From Ceratopteris richardii (taxonomy: Eukaryota; Streptophyta; Polypodiopsida; Polypodiales; Pteridaceae): a DNA stretch of 64,000 bases. The notes beneath the pieces were generated by a model, which saw only the letters and a program-made list of their open reading frames with translations, ran no database searches and had not been told where the DNA came from. Of the stretch, positions 1 to 11,096 are shown piece by piece. The DNA is taken from NCBI GenBank assembly GCA_020310875.1, contig CM035437.1:46683556-46747555 (forward strand), written 5' to 3'. The translations under genes were made by a program, and so were the position numbers. Numbering within the stretch: the first letter of the stretch is position 1; every line of letters starts with the position of its first letter.

Positions 1-30
1 GGACAAAAATCTTTCCCAAAGGGGGAAGAA
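1..30 (+). repeat. Possible polypurine tract and start of a truncated LTR
   Basis: The run AAAGGGGGAAGAA ends just before TGTTATAAAC at 31. A purine-rich tract followed by TGTTA is what the internal end and 3' LTR start of a plus-strand LTR retrotransposon look like. The rest of that element lies outside the window and no second LTR copy was seen, so this is a weak call. Confidence 0.3.
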
Positions 31-121
31 TGTTATAAACTAAGTCTATGATTTAAGGGTCCGGTGGGTTTAGATTGATCTAAAATTAGGCACCATTTGG
101 TCACTCCATACACATATATTG

Positions 122-161
122 AAAATAGACTTAAGCATAAATTCATGCTTAAGTCTATTTT
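122..161. repeat. Perfect 17-bp inverted repeat (hairpin)
   Basis: Positions 122-138 are exactly reverse-complementary to 145-161 around a 6-nt loop. The core is GACTTAAGCAT. It may mark the edge of an old insertion, because a tRNA-like segment starts 10 bases further on. No coding potential. Confidence 0.9.
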
Positions 162-170
162 TGGGATAAG

Positions 171-245
171 TGATCCACTTAGCATAGTGGTTGAGTCTCA
201 AGGTTGTGAAGGAGGAGGTCTTGGGTTCAACCCCCATGGGGAGCA
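171..245 (+). repeat. tRNA-derived SINE-like head with A and B boxes
   Basis: TTAGCATAGTGG at 179-190 fits a pol III A box and GGGTTCAACCCC at 223-234 fits a B box. Their 44-base spacing matches tRNA positions 8 and 52. The segment does not fold into a clean tRNA and continues into unrelated DNA, so it looks like the head of a tRNA-derived SINE rather than a tRNA gene. No poly-A tail or flanking duplication was identified. Confidence 0.4.
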
Positions 246-344
246 TGGGAAGAGAGTTCTTCCCAAGGAGACCTAGAGCCTTCTAACTCAAGTTAATGTG
301 AGTTAACTTGAGCTTAGAGAGACTTAACTCAAGTGGCAAGCACA

Positions 345-379
345 CCAACCACTAGTGGAATCTAGTAGAAGGTACTAAA
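345..379. repeat. Left copy of a ~57-bp tandem repeat split by copia-1
   Basis: CAACCACTAGT...CTAAA here recurs in diverged form at about 6929-6962 on the far side of copia-1. With the element removed the two copies lie about 57 bp apart, so copia-1 appears to have inserted into a short tandem repeat. Confidence 0.5.
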
Positions 380-1401
380 TGATGGAGAGTGTTAATCTCC
401 AAAAGAACAACCTACTCTTGAAATTACAGCACCTCTATATCAAGAGTAAGTCAAAACCTTTACCAATTTGGAGGATCAACATTCAATTATAAGGATTCTG
501 GAAAATCTGTGAAAAGGATGATTCTACAGAAATTCTGCTACACATATCTTTCTCATTGACTTATCAAATGTGTAAAGTTTTTAATAAAACTTTGCACAAA
601 GTGTCGCCTAAAGATTGCGCACCTCCTCCAAGTCGAATCACTCCAAAAGATTCAGTAGATTTTGAGAAATCAACTTGACAAGTCACCTATGTCTAAACTG
701 TACTTCTGAGAAGTCGATTTAGACATCTATAACTTCTAAGACATGGTTCTCCAAGAATAGAACCCGTTTAAGCAAATGCTTTTAGACATAAGTAGCTTAC
801 CTTTCAACTTAAAGATTAAGTGCTTACTTGCTCAAAAATTTAAACTATGGAAGGAGAACTGATCAAAACATTGACTTCAAATTTTGCGCCTGTTTCTGGA
901 ACCAGTGAACAAATCTTCACATACAAATGTTCCTACACATAATTCTCTCAGCCTGATCACAATTAGAAGCTAAAATTTGTACAGAGGTCAATCAACTATG
1001 AACTTAGACTTGTACAAAAGCATTTCACAAAAGATCTAAGACAGAAGGAGAAAACTCAAAAACAGCGGGCGCAACATTTTCTTCATTTCTGAGAATTTTA
1101 CATCTAGTGATGAGAGAGACTTAACTCACTTCTAGGATGGCTAAAAAAACTCATACAACTTCAGATTACTCTATTCTCATGCTCTCTCATACTTGTCCCG
1201 ACATTTTCCATAGTATTTATAGGCAAATATTTACAAACTTATGACTATTCAAAAGTATAAGTGACCTATATCTGAACTAATGTACATATGTGTACATATC
1301 TTTCAATTCCTAAATGTAAACTTCTTCTATGCTTCAAAACTTGATCTTGTCTTCATTCTTTGACTTCCAAAACTTCAATTGTTGATTGCTCTGCACCAAT
1401 A
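380..1401 (-). repeat. Copia-1 3' LTR
   Basis: 1022 bp, matching 5717-6902 throughout apart from one 162-bp block present only there. Read on the minus strand it starts TATTGG, where the other LTR has TGTTGG, so the conserved terminal TG has become TA. Confidence 0.95.
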
Positions 1402-1413
1402 GCTCCCCCTCAA
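1402..1413 (-). promoter_or_regulatory. Copia-1 polypurine tract (plus-strand primer)
   Basis: On the minus strand this reads TTGAGGGGGAGC directly before the 3' LTR, the expected site for plus-strand DNA priming. Copia-2, copia-3 and copia-4 carry near-identical tracts. Confidence 0.85.
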
Positions 1414-1425
1414 TCATCAATTGAG

Positions 1426-1866
1426 GTTTTCTCTATTTTCTTTATGCCTGCTCTATAGCTTTGGTCCATCCAAGCTTTTGGTAAGCATAGCAACTATCTA
1501 ATCTTTAGTTGAAGTATGTATGACTTCAATCTCTTTGTCCATCACCTTCTCTCTTAGAAAGTGATACTGAATCTCAATGTGTTTGGTCCTGACATGAAAA
1601 ACAGGGTTAGCAGCTAGATACAATGAACTCATGTTATCTCCATGAATAGTAGGAGTACTCTGAATGAAATCAAAACTCTTCATCAGAGTCTTAAGCCATA
1701 TCACTTCCTTTGCAGCTTCAACCATGCCTTTGTACTCAGCTTCTGTAGATGATAAAGCAACTGTGTGTTGCTTCTTTGAACACCAAGATATTAATTTATC
1801 TCCCACATAACACAAGTATCCATGTTGATCTTCTATCATCAGGATTACCTGCCTAATCTGCATCAC
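1426..1866 (-). pseudogene. Copia-1 RNase H, C-terminal part, broken
   Basis: The C-terminal part of a copia RNase H. It shows the conserved stretches SWCSKKQHTVALSSTEAEYK, GDNMSSLYLAANPVFH and RTKHIEIQYHFLREKV. The frame ends at a TAG near 1498, after which recognisable coding (MLTKSLDGPKL) continues to about 1430, so the TAG is a nonsense mutation. It is out of frame with the upstream reverse transcriptase fragment. A segment of about 16 residues before the SDAD motif, present in copia-2, is deleted here. Confidence 0.85.
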
Positions 1867-2632
1867 TATAGATTTTGAGTGTACCCTTAATGTACCTCAA
1901 CACTCTTTGACCTGCAATCCAATGTTCTTTTTTAGGACAATGCATGAATTGAGACAAAACCCCAACTGCATATGATAAATCAGGCCTAGTTAATGTAGCA
2001 TAGATAAGACTACCAACCAAACTCTGATATAACTTCATATCCTTGAATTCTTCTCCACCATATCTGCTCAATTTGTGATTCACCTCCATTGGAGTAGGTG
2101 CTACCCTGCAATCATTCATTTTAAACTTGATTAACAAGTTTCTCAAATACCTTTCTTGAGTCACATACACTCCATGTTGAGTGTATGAAATCTCCATGCC
2201 CAAGAAATATGACAAATCTCCCAAATCACTGATTTTAAATTCTTTCTCCATTTGCTTCTTTAGGCTTTGAATGCCTTTCTCATCTATACCTGTAAGAATT
2301 ATATCATCGACATATATGCACATGTAAATAAACCCATCATCACTTGCTTTAACAAGCAAGCTACTATCTGCCTTAGATACTTGAAATCCAAGTTCTTTCA
2401 AGAACTTCACAAGTCTATAATTCCATGCCCTTGGGGCCTGCTTCAACCCATACAAAGCTCTCTTGAGCTTACACACATGGTCTGGATACCTCCCATTTCT
2501 GAATCCTTGAGGTTGCTCCATGAAAACATCATCTGAAATGTAACCATTTAAAAAAGCATTTTTCACATCTAATTGACATAATTTCCAACCTTTACATGCA
2601 GCAATGGCTATGAGTGTCCTGATGGTTGTCAC
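1853..2632 (-). pseudogene. Copia-1 reverse transcriptase and start of RNase H
   Basis: A copia-type reverse transcriptase (RVT_2 family) of 259 residues. Visible motifs are [28 protein letters not shown], the catalytic YVDD in IYVDDIILTGID, and LGMEISYTQHGVYVTQERYL. It ends in the SDAD of RNase H, where the frame breaks. Upstream it is separated from the integrase/RT fragment by a one-base deletion near 2631. The active-site residues are intact, but the fragment is disconnected from both neighbours. Confidence 0.9.
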
Positions 2633-3864
2633 TTTGCCACAGGACTATAGGTCTCATCATAATCAATACCATATGTTTGTGCAAACCCTTTGACAACAAG
2701 TCTAGCTTTGTACCTAGACACACTTCCATCTGCAAGTCTCTTAGTTTTGTAAACCCACTTGCATCCAATGATCTTCTGACTATTTGGTTTAGGAACCAAA
2801 TCCCATGTTTGATTCTCCATTAATGCATCATATTCTTCCTGCATAGCTTTCTCCCAATTTTCCTTACCTTTTGCCTCTTCATATGTAGAAGGGTCTTCAT
2901 CTGCCTTTATCATGTAAGCATAATCTTTGGTAGCCAAAAAAGGAGTATCATAGCTATACCTTGTAGGTTGCCACTTGTGTCTTGATGACCTTCTGAGTTC
3001 TCCACTTCTTGAGGTTTCTGGTTCTTCACACTCAGGATCAAATCTTGGCATTTCTTCAACTTCAACCTGCACTTCATTATTCTCCTCTTCATCAAGTATC
3101 TGAACCTTTGATTTACCTTTCTTTTGACTCACAACTTCTTCATTATCTGTATTAATATTGATAGTACCTGCATACCAAGTACCTTGCTCATCAAATGTAA
3201 CATCCTTAGATACAATGAATTGCTTTGTAGATGGACTCCACAATCTATAACCCATGTGCTTGTCATCATAACCAATGAACACATACTTTTCAGCTTTAGG
3301 TTCCAATTTGTGTCTTAATTGTGATGGCACATATGCATATGCCAAACATCCAAATACTTTGCAATGATCTAATGTAGGTCTCTTACCCCACCATGCCTCA
3401 TATGGTGTCATACCCTGCAAGGCTTTACATGGCAACCTATTGACCAAATAAGTAGCTGTATTTACAGCCTCAGCCCACAAATAATTTGGGCAATTTTTCT
3501 CCTTCATCATGGATCTTGCGAACTCAACAAGAGTTCTATTCCTCCTTTCTGCTACACCATTTTGTTGAGGAGAGTACTTGCAAGTGGTTTCCCTTTTTAT
3601 AACTGCATTCCACAAGTAATCACTGAATTCATTAGAGAAATACTCTCCCCCTCCATCTGACCTTAGTCTTTTCAGTTTATGACTTGTAATTCTCTCTGCA
3701 TATGCATGATAATGTTTAAATGTATTAAACACTTCTGAATTATCTTTGATCACATAGATTGTGATCCACCTGGTAGCATCATCAACATAAATCACATAGT
3801 ACCTTTGATGGTCCCCACACATGTGTGTGTACCAATTCAAGCTTCTCTGAATACATAAAACCAT
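2629..3864 (-). pseudogene. Copia-1 integrase core, linker and N-terminal reverse transcriptase
   Basis: Starting inside the integrase core, this 411-residue frame holds YVDDATRW (second catalytic Asp), [13 protein letters not shown] and NGVAERRNR (catalytic Glu). The integrase C-terminal region ([19 protein letters not shown]), an acidic linker and the RT N-terminus ([20 protein letters not shown] to YSPVAK) follow. It stops at a TGA made by a single-base deletion. The upstream join to the gag/protease frame is also broken. By comparison with copia-2, roughly eight residues between the first and second catalytic Asp are missing. Confidence 0.9.
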
Positions 3865-5494
3865 GCTTGGAGTAAGATTGCTTATGAGCCTTACCTAATT
3901 GACATGCCTCAAATCTGTATGTCATATGTTGACCTGTAACATTAGGCAATCCAAGCACTGAACCACTGTTAATCATATCTTTGATACCTCTTTCATTGAA
4001 GTGTCCAAGCCTCTTGTGCCAAAGATCTAACTCAGAGATCTTATGTCCTCCATAAGTGAACAAGGCATGACCAACATTACCTTGAATCTTCAATGTGAAA
4101 CATCTTCCTTCTTTCTTCCCTAAAACAATTTGTTTATACCCATTGCTAGGGTCTTCCACAAACACTCCTTCATTAGTGAATCTCACTTCATAACCTTTTT
4201 CAACAATTTGTCCTACACTTATCAGATTCTTAGGAATTGTAGGAACATACAAGACCTTACTCAATAAGGTGCTACCATCCTTAGCCTTCACTGATCCAAT
4301 TGACTTCACATTGTGCTTTGTATTGTCACCTGTTTGAACAACATGATTAGATACCTTATTTTCCAAATCAGTCATCAATGCCATGTTACCACTCAGGTGA
4401 TTGCTACACCATGAATCAATATAGAAGACTCTTTGGTCTTCACTTTGCCTTTCACAAGTTACATTCATTATCAATGTTGAATCTTCCTTCTGATCTGAAG
4501 CATAATTGTAGTAGGTATTGTTGTATTGTTGACTTTGGAATCCTCTACCTGCATTTCTTCCAAAGTAACCCCTACTACCTCTACCTCTGAAACTACCTCT
4601 TTGATTTCTGCCACCTCTTCCTCTTGAATTAAAATTCTGATTATATCCACCATTACTCTGATTATTATGCCAACAATCATTAGCTAAATGATTTGTCTTA
4701 CCACAAATCCAGCAAGCTTTGACTCCATCTTTGTTGTTCGTGCCTCTTCCTCTACCTTTGCCACCTCCTCTTCCTCTTAGGAAGTTGGCTTGACTAGTTG
4801 TGCCTTCATCTTCATTTGCTTGTTGCTTTCCTTTGCTATTTTTCTTCTTATCCTTTGAGTACATTGCATGACCTGTACTCTTGTCACTTTCACCTTTGAC
4901 ATCCTGCTCAAAGGTTAACATATGTCCTAGCAACTGATTTAAGTCAGGAGTAAAATGATCAAGTGATAATTCAGTAGACAAAATGAATGGCATCCATTTG
5001 TCATCACCTCTCAAACCTGTAAGGATTTGCCTTACCAATTTATCCTCCTCAATGTCTTTATCAATAGCTCCTAATGCATCTGCAATGTCCTTCATTCTGG
5101 TTACATAATCTGAGATGGATTGAGAGGCCTTCTTCTTGAATGTAGTAAATTCTGCCCACAAGGATGCCTTCCTAGACTTTGTGGTATTTTGGAAATGCTC
5201 CTCCAAAGCATTCCATATATCACTTGCACTTTCAAGACCTCTAATGTGAGGTAGCAAGTAGTCATTGACTGCCATATAAATAATGCTCCTAGCTTGAGCA
5301 TCTCTCTTCATCCAATTCTTCAAATCTGACAATTCCTCCCTAGTTGGAACACTAGGATCTCTGAATTGAGGCTTTTCTTCTTCATCTGTAATATAACCTA
5401 TCAAATCTTTGCTCATTAGATGAGCTTCCATCCTCATTGACCATGCTAGATAGTTCTCTCTATCCAATTTCTCTATCTGAAGAGAATCTCCCAT
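3782..5494 (-). pseudogene. Copia-1 gag, protease and N-terminal integrase
   Basis: The 570-residue frame starts MGDSLQIEKLDRENYLAWS, a typical copia gag start. A CCHC zinc knuckle lies at residues 261-274 (CWICGKTNHLANDC), inside a Gly/Arg-rich tail. The protease signature is at 360-362, but the usual Asp-Ser-Gly reads Asp-Ser-Trp. A gag-pre-integrase zinc domain (LWHKRLGH) follows, with Phe at an expected Cys just before EACQLGK. The first integrase Asp is His (VHTHVWGP). Three independent active-site losses plus the frameshift at the 3' end make this non-functional. Confidence 0.92.
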
Positions 5495-5703
5495 CCTTTC
5501 TTTACCTGTGTATTGAATTCTTTATATTTTATGAATAAGAGATGTACCTTTACTTCGAATGACACTCCTTTTGACTTCCTTAATCTCGTATGATCTCCTT
5601 CTCAAGCTTTATCTTCAAGCTTTCTCCTTTTGAACCTTTAGATGTTGAATTCTTTGCACCTGCAGCAGTCGGGATCCTCCTTCCTTCAATTCTGATGCTT
5701 CCT

Positions 5704-5715
5704 GCTCTGATACCA
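5704..5715 (-). promoter_or_regulatory. Copia-1 primer-binding site (initiator tRNA-Met)
   Basis: TGGTATCAGAGC on the minus strand, one base inside the 5' LTR. It is a perfect 12-base match to the complement of the plant initiator tRNA-Met 3' end, the usual primer for plant copia elements. Confidence 0.92.
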
Positions 5716-5716
5716 C

Positions 5717-6902
5717 TGATGGAGAGTGTTAATCTCCAAAAGAACAACCTACTCTTGAAATTAGAGCACCTCTATATCAAGAGTAAGTCAAAACCTTTAC
5801 CAATTTGGAGGATCAACATTCAATTATAAGGATTCTAGAAAATCTGTGAAAAGGATGATTCTACAGAAAGTCTGCTGCACATATCTTTCTCATTGACTTA
5901 TCAAATGTGTAAAATTTTTAATAAAACTTTGCACAAGGTGTCACCTAAAGATTGCACACCTCCTCCAAGTCAAATCACTCCAAACGATTCAGTAGATTTT
6001 GAGAAATCAACTTAACAAGTCACCTATGTCTAAAATTGTACTTCTGAGAAGTCGATTTAGACATCTATAACTTCTAAGACATGGTTCTCCAAGAATAGAA
6101 CCCGTTTAAGCAAATGCTTTTAGACACAAGTAGCTTACCTTTCAACTCAAAGATTAAGTGCTTACTTGCTCAAAACTTTAAACTGTGGAAGGAGAACTGA
6201 TCAAAACATTGACTTCGAATTTTGTGCCTATTTCAGGAACCAGTGAACACATCTTCACATACAAATGTTTCTACACATAATTCTCTCAGCCTGATCACAA
6301 TTAGAAGCTAAACATTTGTACAGAGGTCAATCAACTATGGACTTAGACTTGTACAAAAGCATTTCACAAAAGATCTAACACAGAAGGAGAAAACTTAGAA
6401 ACATCGGGTGCAACATTTTCTTCATTTCTGAGAATTTTACATCTAGTGATGAGAGAGACTTAACTCAAGCTAAACATTTGTACAGAGGTCAATCAACTAT
6501 GGACTTAGACTTGTACAAAATCATTTCACAAAAGATCTAACACAGAAGGAGAAAACTTAGAAACATCGGGTGCAACATTTTCTTCATTTCTGAGAATTTT
6601 ACATCTAGTGATGAGAGAGACTTAACTCACTTCTAGGATGGCTAAAAAAAACTCATACAACTTCTGACTACTCTATTCTCATGCTCTCTCATACTTGTCC
6701 CGACATTTTCCATAGTATTTATAGGCAAATATTTACAAACTTATGACTATTCAAAAGTATAAGTGACTATATCTGAACTAATGTACATATGTGTACATAT
6801 CTTTCAATTCCTGAATGTAAACTTCTTCTATGCTTTAAAACTTGATCTTGTCTTCATTCTTTGACTTCCAAAACTTCAATTGTTGATTGCTCTGCACCAA
6901 CA
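5717..6902 (-). repeat. Copia-1 5' LTR
   Basis: 1186 bp. It begins TGTTGG on the minus strand and ends in CA beside the primer site. It exceeds the 3' LTR by 164 bp, almost wholly explained by the internal tandem duplication at 6305-6628. Confidence 0.95.
6305..6628. repeat. 162-bp tandem duplication inside the copia-1 5' LTR
   Basis: Positions 6305-6466 and 6467-6628 are nearly identical at an offset of 162. The 3' LTR has one copy (from about 971), so the duplication postdates insertion or arose during the last reverse transcription. Confidence 0.92.
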
Positions 6903-6907
6903 CTAAA

Positions 6908-8426
6908 GTAGTGATTGAAATCAGTTCAACCACTAGTAGACTCTAGTGGAAGATATTAAAGGAATGGTGGAGATTGCACATGCACTTGTTGACTATAGTT
7001 ACATTTTCAGTCCTTGTTGGTTCCAATAGCTATATATAGAGACATATGGTTGGGAGGTGAGTAGTCATTCATTTGTGAGCTAATCATGTGGTTATGTTGT
7101 TGCAAGTAGTCAATGAAAGCCAAGAATATGATTGTGATGTAATTTGAAAATATTATACCTAACAATACAACCCAATTTTTCCAATGCCACAAACTAGTGA
7201 AAAACGTTATGTATAATGTGAAAGTGTCATGAGTGATAAGAAAATCATTGTTTGTGCTTATAAAGCTTGGTAGTAAAAATAAATATTTAATAAATAATTC
7301 AGATAAATAAGGTTTCAAGTATGCTTTTAAATGCTTATTATTAGTATAACACCCTCAATAAAGAAGAGTATAGGTTTCCATTGCAAACCATTGTAAGAAA
7401 GTTTTATTACACATCTTTTATGAAACGTTTTGTTGATTCAATGAACAAAAAATACTTGAATATCTACATATAATACAAGTATGTGAACCCTTAGGTGTTT
7501 TGGGAAACTTGCACATCAATTTCAAGGTGCATACTTTACATTCATGACTTTTTGAGAAAATAAAAAAGCTTGAAAGTAATCTTGCAATGAGTTCCATGAT
7601 TAAAAAAGAATAATACCACATTTAACTTTAGAATCAAGATATCTTAGTAAAAAAAAAAAAGGAATTTCATAGTCAAATAATAGCGCAATAGTAGTTATAA
7701 GAATGATGTCTAGCAAAAGTAATAACACACTTGGAGAGTGAAATGGGATGATGGCTTATACACACCCAACCATGTTGCAAGGGTGATAATTGAAAGATTT
7801 TATGATAAAATTTTGCATAATCATTGATAGATCAATCTCTGACACTAAACAAAGTTGGAAGATTAATCATGAATAGTGGTTACAAATTAAACATGGTAGA
7901 AAAAATAAAATATCTATATATTTTGTATCAAATCAAGTCTCAAATATGATTGTGCAATTTAAAGAAGGATCTTACTTGGAGAAAAAATCTCTAATTTAGG
8001 GTTAGAAAGGCTTGTTTGATGGTACATATGAGTGAAGAAAAAATGGTGTTTTTTCTATTTTTGCAATGTGAGGCTTGAAGCACATTAGTGAAGGTTCAAA
8101 GATGGGTCAAAGATTAGCTAGTAGACAAATAAATTGTGCAACAAGGTTCAAGGGGTGGATAAACACAAGGTTGAGATAAAGAGAAACAGGGTTATTAGGG
8201 TCTTGATATCCTCATCATAAGTAGGCAAATGAGAAACGAGTGCTGATTAAGAACAAAACGATCACATATCATTAATGTATGTACATTTCCACCCAAAGTC
8301 ACGTTATACATATTACAATCGAGTAATGAATGGTCTATGATACAATAAATCTTGTAGGAAATGGTGTCAAAATAACTATAGAAATATAGGATCATGACTA
8401 TGAGCCTATAGGTAGTTTTACATAAA
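6908..8426. other. Intergenic DNA with no recognised gene
   Basis: AT-rich sequence with only short frames that show no protein family or codon pattern. The first 55 bases hold the right copy of the short tandem repeat that copia-1 entered. Nothing else was recognised. Confidence 0.6.
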
Positions 8427-8570
8427 GGGAAGGAGATCTAAACACATCATTATTATAGGAGACAAGCCCTAAAATTTGGTTGATATAGTTTTTCTAGATA
8501 CTCTTTTCTATTAGGAACAAAAATGGATAGCTGCATATGAATAAAGTATATAACTTAAAACCTCTTGCCA
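8427..8570. repeat. Left arm of a long inverted repeat (base layer of the nest)
   Basis: About 144 bp whose reverse complement is found in three pieces: 8627-8651, 14408-14488 and 43291-43337. The innermost 20 bp (8551-8570 against 8627-8646) pair perfectly across a 56-bp loop. Further out, AAAAGAGTATCTAGA and TTTTAGGG are shared, then TAATGAT and CCTTCCCT. It may be a foldback or MITE-like transposon. No coding sequence or terminal target duplication was resolved. Confidence 0.8.
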
Positions 8571-8626
8571 AAGGAGAAGTAGTCCAGAATAATGAATTGT
8601 ATATGTAGCATAGTATATATATGTAA

Positions 8627-8651
8627 TGGCAAGAGGTTTTAAGTTAAATAC
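8627..8651. repeat. Right arm of the inverted repeat, piece 1
   Basis: TGGCAAGAGGTTTTAAGTTA is the exact reverse complement of 8551-8570. The piece ends at AATAC, the target duplication of copia-2, and resumes after that element at 14408. Confidence 0.9.
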
Positions 8652-9665
8652 TATTGGAGGCCTCTAAATCTTCAAAGGCTTGATCTATACTGATTTAAGA
8701 ACACCTATATATCAATCATAGATCAAACCTTACACAAATGTTATCTTGATTTACAAAATCATTCACAAACACTTCTCTCTGTGAAATTTCTTTTTTCTTC
8801 AAGAAGTCTACTTCAGAATTGAACTTCATTACCTGCACATAGCTTCAAATTTCATCAATCTAATTATGAACATACCTCTACCTTATCTTTGTGCAACCAT
8901 AAAATTGATTAGATCTTCAAAAGAATAATTAAAACTCGGATTTGATCATTAAAATCAAAGGTATGTTAGAAACTATCTTTTTGAACAAGCGACTTTGACA
9001 TAGTCAACTTCTCAAGTTGATTTCTCACACCACAAGTCCCGTTTTGCTAAATCCTTTTATCCATAGCTTCCTTACCTCCTAACTTAGATTTTAAATGCTC
9101 ATTTATAAAAAACTTTACTCTGTACACTGAGATCCAAGCAAAACTCTGACACAAAAAAGTGCACGACTCTAAGAGGTCTGTGTGTAGACTTTACATATAC
9201 ATGTTCCTATTGATCATACACACAACCTGAAAGGAATTAGACCATGAAACTTTGAACATAGCTTGATTAGCTTCTAGATTAGATGTGTAAAAAAGATCTT
9301 TTGATCCACTTGATCACGCTGAGAAAAATCAGAGAAAGACTTGATGCTAACTCAGGAAGATGACTCTCTACACATCTATCTCACAGACACTTTTCTTCTA
9401 ATGACTCTCACACGTATTTCTTTACATTATTGACTTATACACATATGATTCTAGACTCAACATGTGTCTATTACATTACTCCTTATCATTCGAATGATCA
9501 TCTATATTCATTGTACAAGAATTTTCATCTGTAATGTACATATGTATACAAGCTATATCTATGAGATCTCTTCACTTCCTTCAATGACTTCTTTGAATTC
9601 ATTTTGATTTCTGACTTGCTTCAAGTTCTTCATAATCACCAATTAGGGATTGCGTTGTTCCAACA
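8652..9665 (-). repeat. Copia-2 3' LTR
   Basis: 1014 bp, matching 13400-14402 along its length, with scattered substitutions and small indels. On the minus strand it starts TGTTGG after the polypurine tract and ends in TA, where the 5' LTR ends in CA. Confidence 0.93.
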
Positions 9666-9677
9666 GCTCCCCCTCAA
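9666..9677 (-). promoter_or_regulatory. Copia-2 polypurine tract
   Basis: TTGAGGGGGAGC on the minus strand immediately before the 3' LTR, the same 12 bases as the copia-1 tract. Confidence 0.85.
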
Positions 9678-9973
9678 TCACTTATTGTGATTATGCCATT
9701 GTTCTTTATTCCTACCATCTCTTTGAACTTATATAGCTTAGGTCCTTCTAAGCTCTTTGTCAACATATCTACAACTTGCTCTTTTCTTGGTGTATAAAAG
9801 ACTTTAATCTCTTTGTCAAGTACCTTTTCTCTCAAGAAATGATACTGAATGTCTATGTGTTTAGTCTTGGCATGAAAAACAGGATTAGCTGCCAAATATA
9901 ATGAACTCATGTTGTCTCCAAAAATAATTGGAGTACTCTGATCAGTTCCAAAACTTTTCAATAAGGTCTTCAA
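9674..9973 (-). pseudogene. Copia-2 RNase H C-terminus
   Basis: A 99-residue frame with GDNMSSLYLAANPVFHAKTK, HIDIQYHFLREKVLDKEI and DMLTKSLEGPKLYKFKEMVG, which is the RNase H end and C-terminal tail of copia polyproteins. It ends just at the polypurine tract. RNase H residues upstream of it (SWSSKKQHTVALSSKK-like, around 10000-10080) are in another frame, so the domain is split. Confidence 0.85.
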
Positions 9974-10092
9974 CCATATACTTCGTTTGTATCCTCTACC
10001 ATTCCTTTATACTCAACTTTTTTGGATGATAAAGCAACTGTATGTTGCTTCTTTGAGGACCAAGAAACTAACTTATTTCCAATATAACAGAG

Positions 10093-11075
10093 TTAACCAT
10101 GAGTAGACCTTCTATCATCTAAATTACTTACCCAATCTACATCACTAAACACTTTGATTCTTGTGTCAAAAGTAAAACCATAATACAAACCTTCACTCGA
10201 GGTTCCCTTGCTATATCTAAGTACCCTTTGAACTGCAATCCAATGAGTTTTCTTTGGACAATGCATAAATTGTGATAAGACACCAACTGCATATGATAGG
10301 TCTGGTCTTGTCAAGGTAGCATAGATCAAACTACGTACTGAAATCTGATATTTCTTCATGTCATTAAATTCTTTTCCGCCATATCTACTCAATTTATGAT
10401 TTATCTCCAATGGTGTGGTTGAAGGCTTGCAATCTTCCATGTTGAATTTGACCAGAAGATTCTTCAAGTATCTCTCTTGTGTAACATATACTTCATGTTG
10501 AGTATACACAATCTGCATTCCTAAGAAATAAGACAAGTTTCCAAAATCACTTATCTTAAACTCCTTTTCTATTTGCTTCTTAAGACCCTTGATTCCTTGA
10601 GCATCTATACCTGTGACAATAATATCATCAACATAAATACACAAATATATGAACCCATCTTCACTTGCCTTTACTAGCAAGCTACCATATGCTTTTGAAG
10701 CTTGATATCCACATTCATTCAAGAACTTAACAAGCCTGTAATTATATGCCCTTGGGGATTTCTTCAAACCATACAAAGCTCTCTTGAGCTTACATACATA
10801 ATCTAATCCAATTGAATCCATGAAACCCTCTGGTTGCTCCATGTACACCCATCTACAATATATCCATTCAGAAATGCATTCTTCACATCTAATTGTGAAA
10901 ACTTCCATCCTTTACAAGTAGCAATGGCAATTAAGGTTCTAATTGTAGATATTTTAGCAATCGGACTAAAGGTTTCATCATAATCTACCCCATAAGTTTG
11001 GGCATAACCTTTAACCACAAGTCTAGCTTTGTACCTAGAAACCTCACCATTTGCAAACCTCTTTGTCTTATACAC
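10093..11075 (-). pseudogene. Copia-2 reverse transcriptase, two overlapping frames
   Basis: The N-terminal frame (10803-11075) has [20 protein letters not shown] and [13 protein letters not shown]. The main frame (10093-10908) has LKRALYGLKKSPRAYN, catalytic YVDD, LGMQIVYTQHEVYVTQERYL and the first RNase H motif (FSDVDWVSN). The frames overlap near 10803-10908, where a frameshift falls after the NAFLNGY motif. Codons before and after match copia-1 closely. Confidence 0.88.
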
Positions 11076-11096
11076 CCACTTACATCCAATTACCTT

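Larger units (their letters stand above)
380..6902 (-). mobile_element. Copia-1: Ty1/copia LTR retrotransposon, full length but decayed
   Basis: The element lies on the minus strand and is flanked by the 5-bp duplication CTAAA at 375-379 and 6903-6907. The 5' LTR is 5717-6902 and the 3' LTR 380-1401. Next to the 5' LTR is a primer site matching the 3' end of initiator tRNA-Met, and next to the 3' LTR a GAGGGGGAGC polypurine tract. Gene order gag, protease, integrase, reverse transcriptase, RNase H is that of Ty1/copia. The LTRs differ by only a few percent over most of their length, suggesting a fairly recent insertion, yet the polyprotein is broken by a frameshift, a deletion, a nonsense codon and changed catalytic residues. 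It cannot move on its own proteins. Confidence 0.95.

Noticed and set aside
179-245. A functional tRNA gene
   Set aside because: A and B boxes are present, but the acceptor and anticodon stems do not pair, so it was kept only as a SINE-like head.
1853-5494. Programmed frameshifting in copia-1
   Set aside because: The frame breaks fall inside conserved domains and differ from those of copia-2, so they are mutations and not a shared recoding signal.
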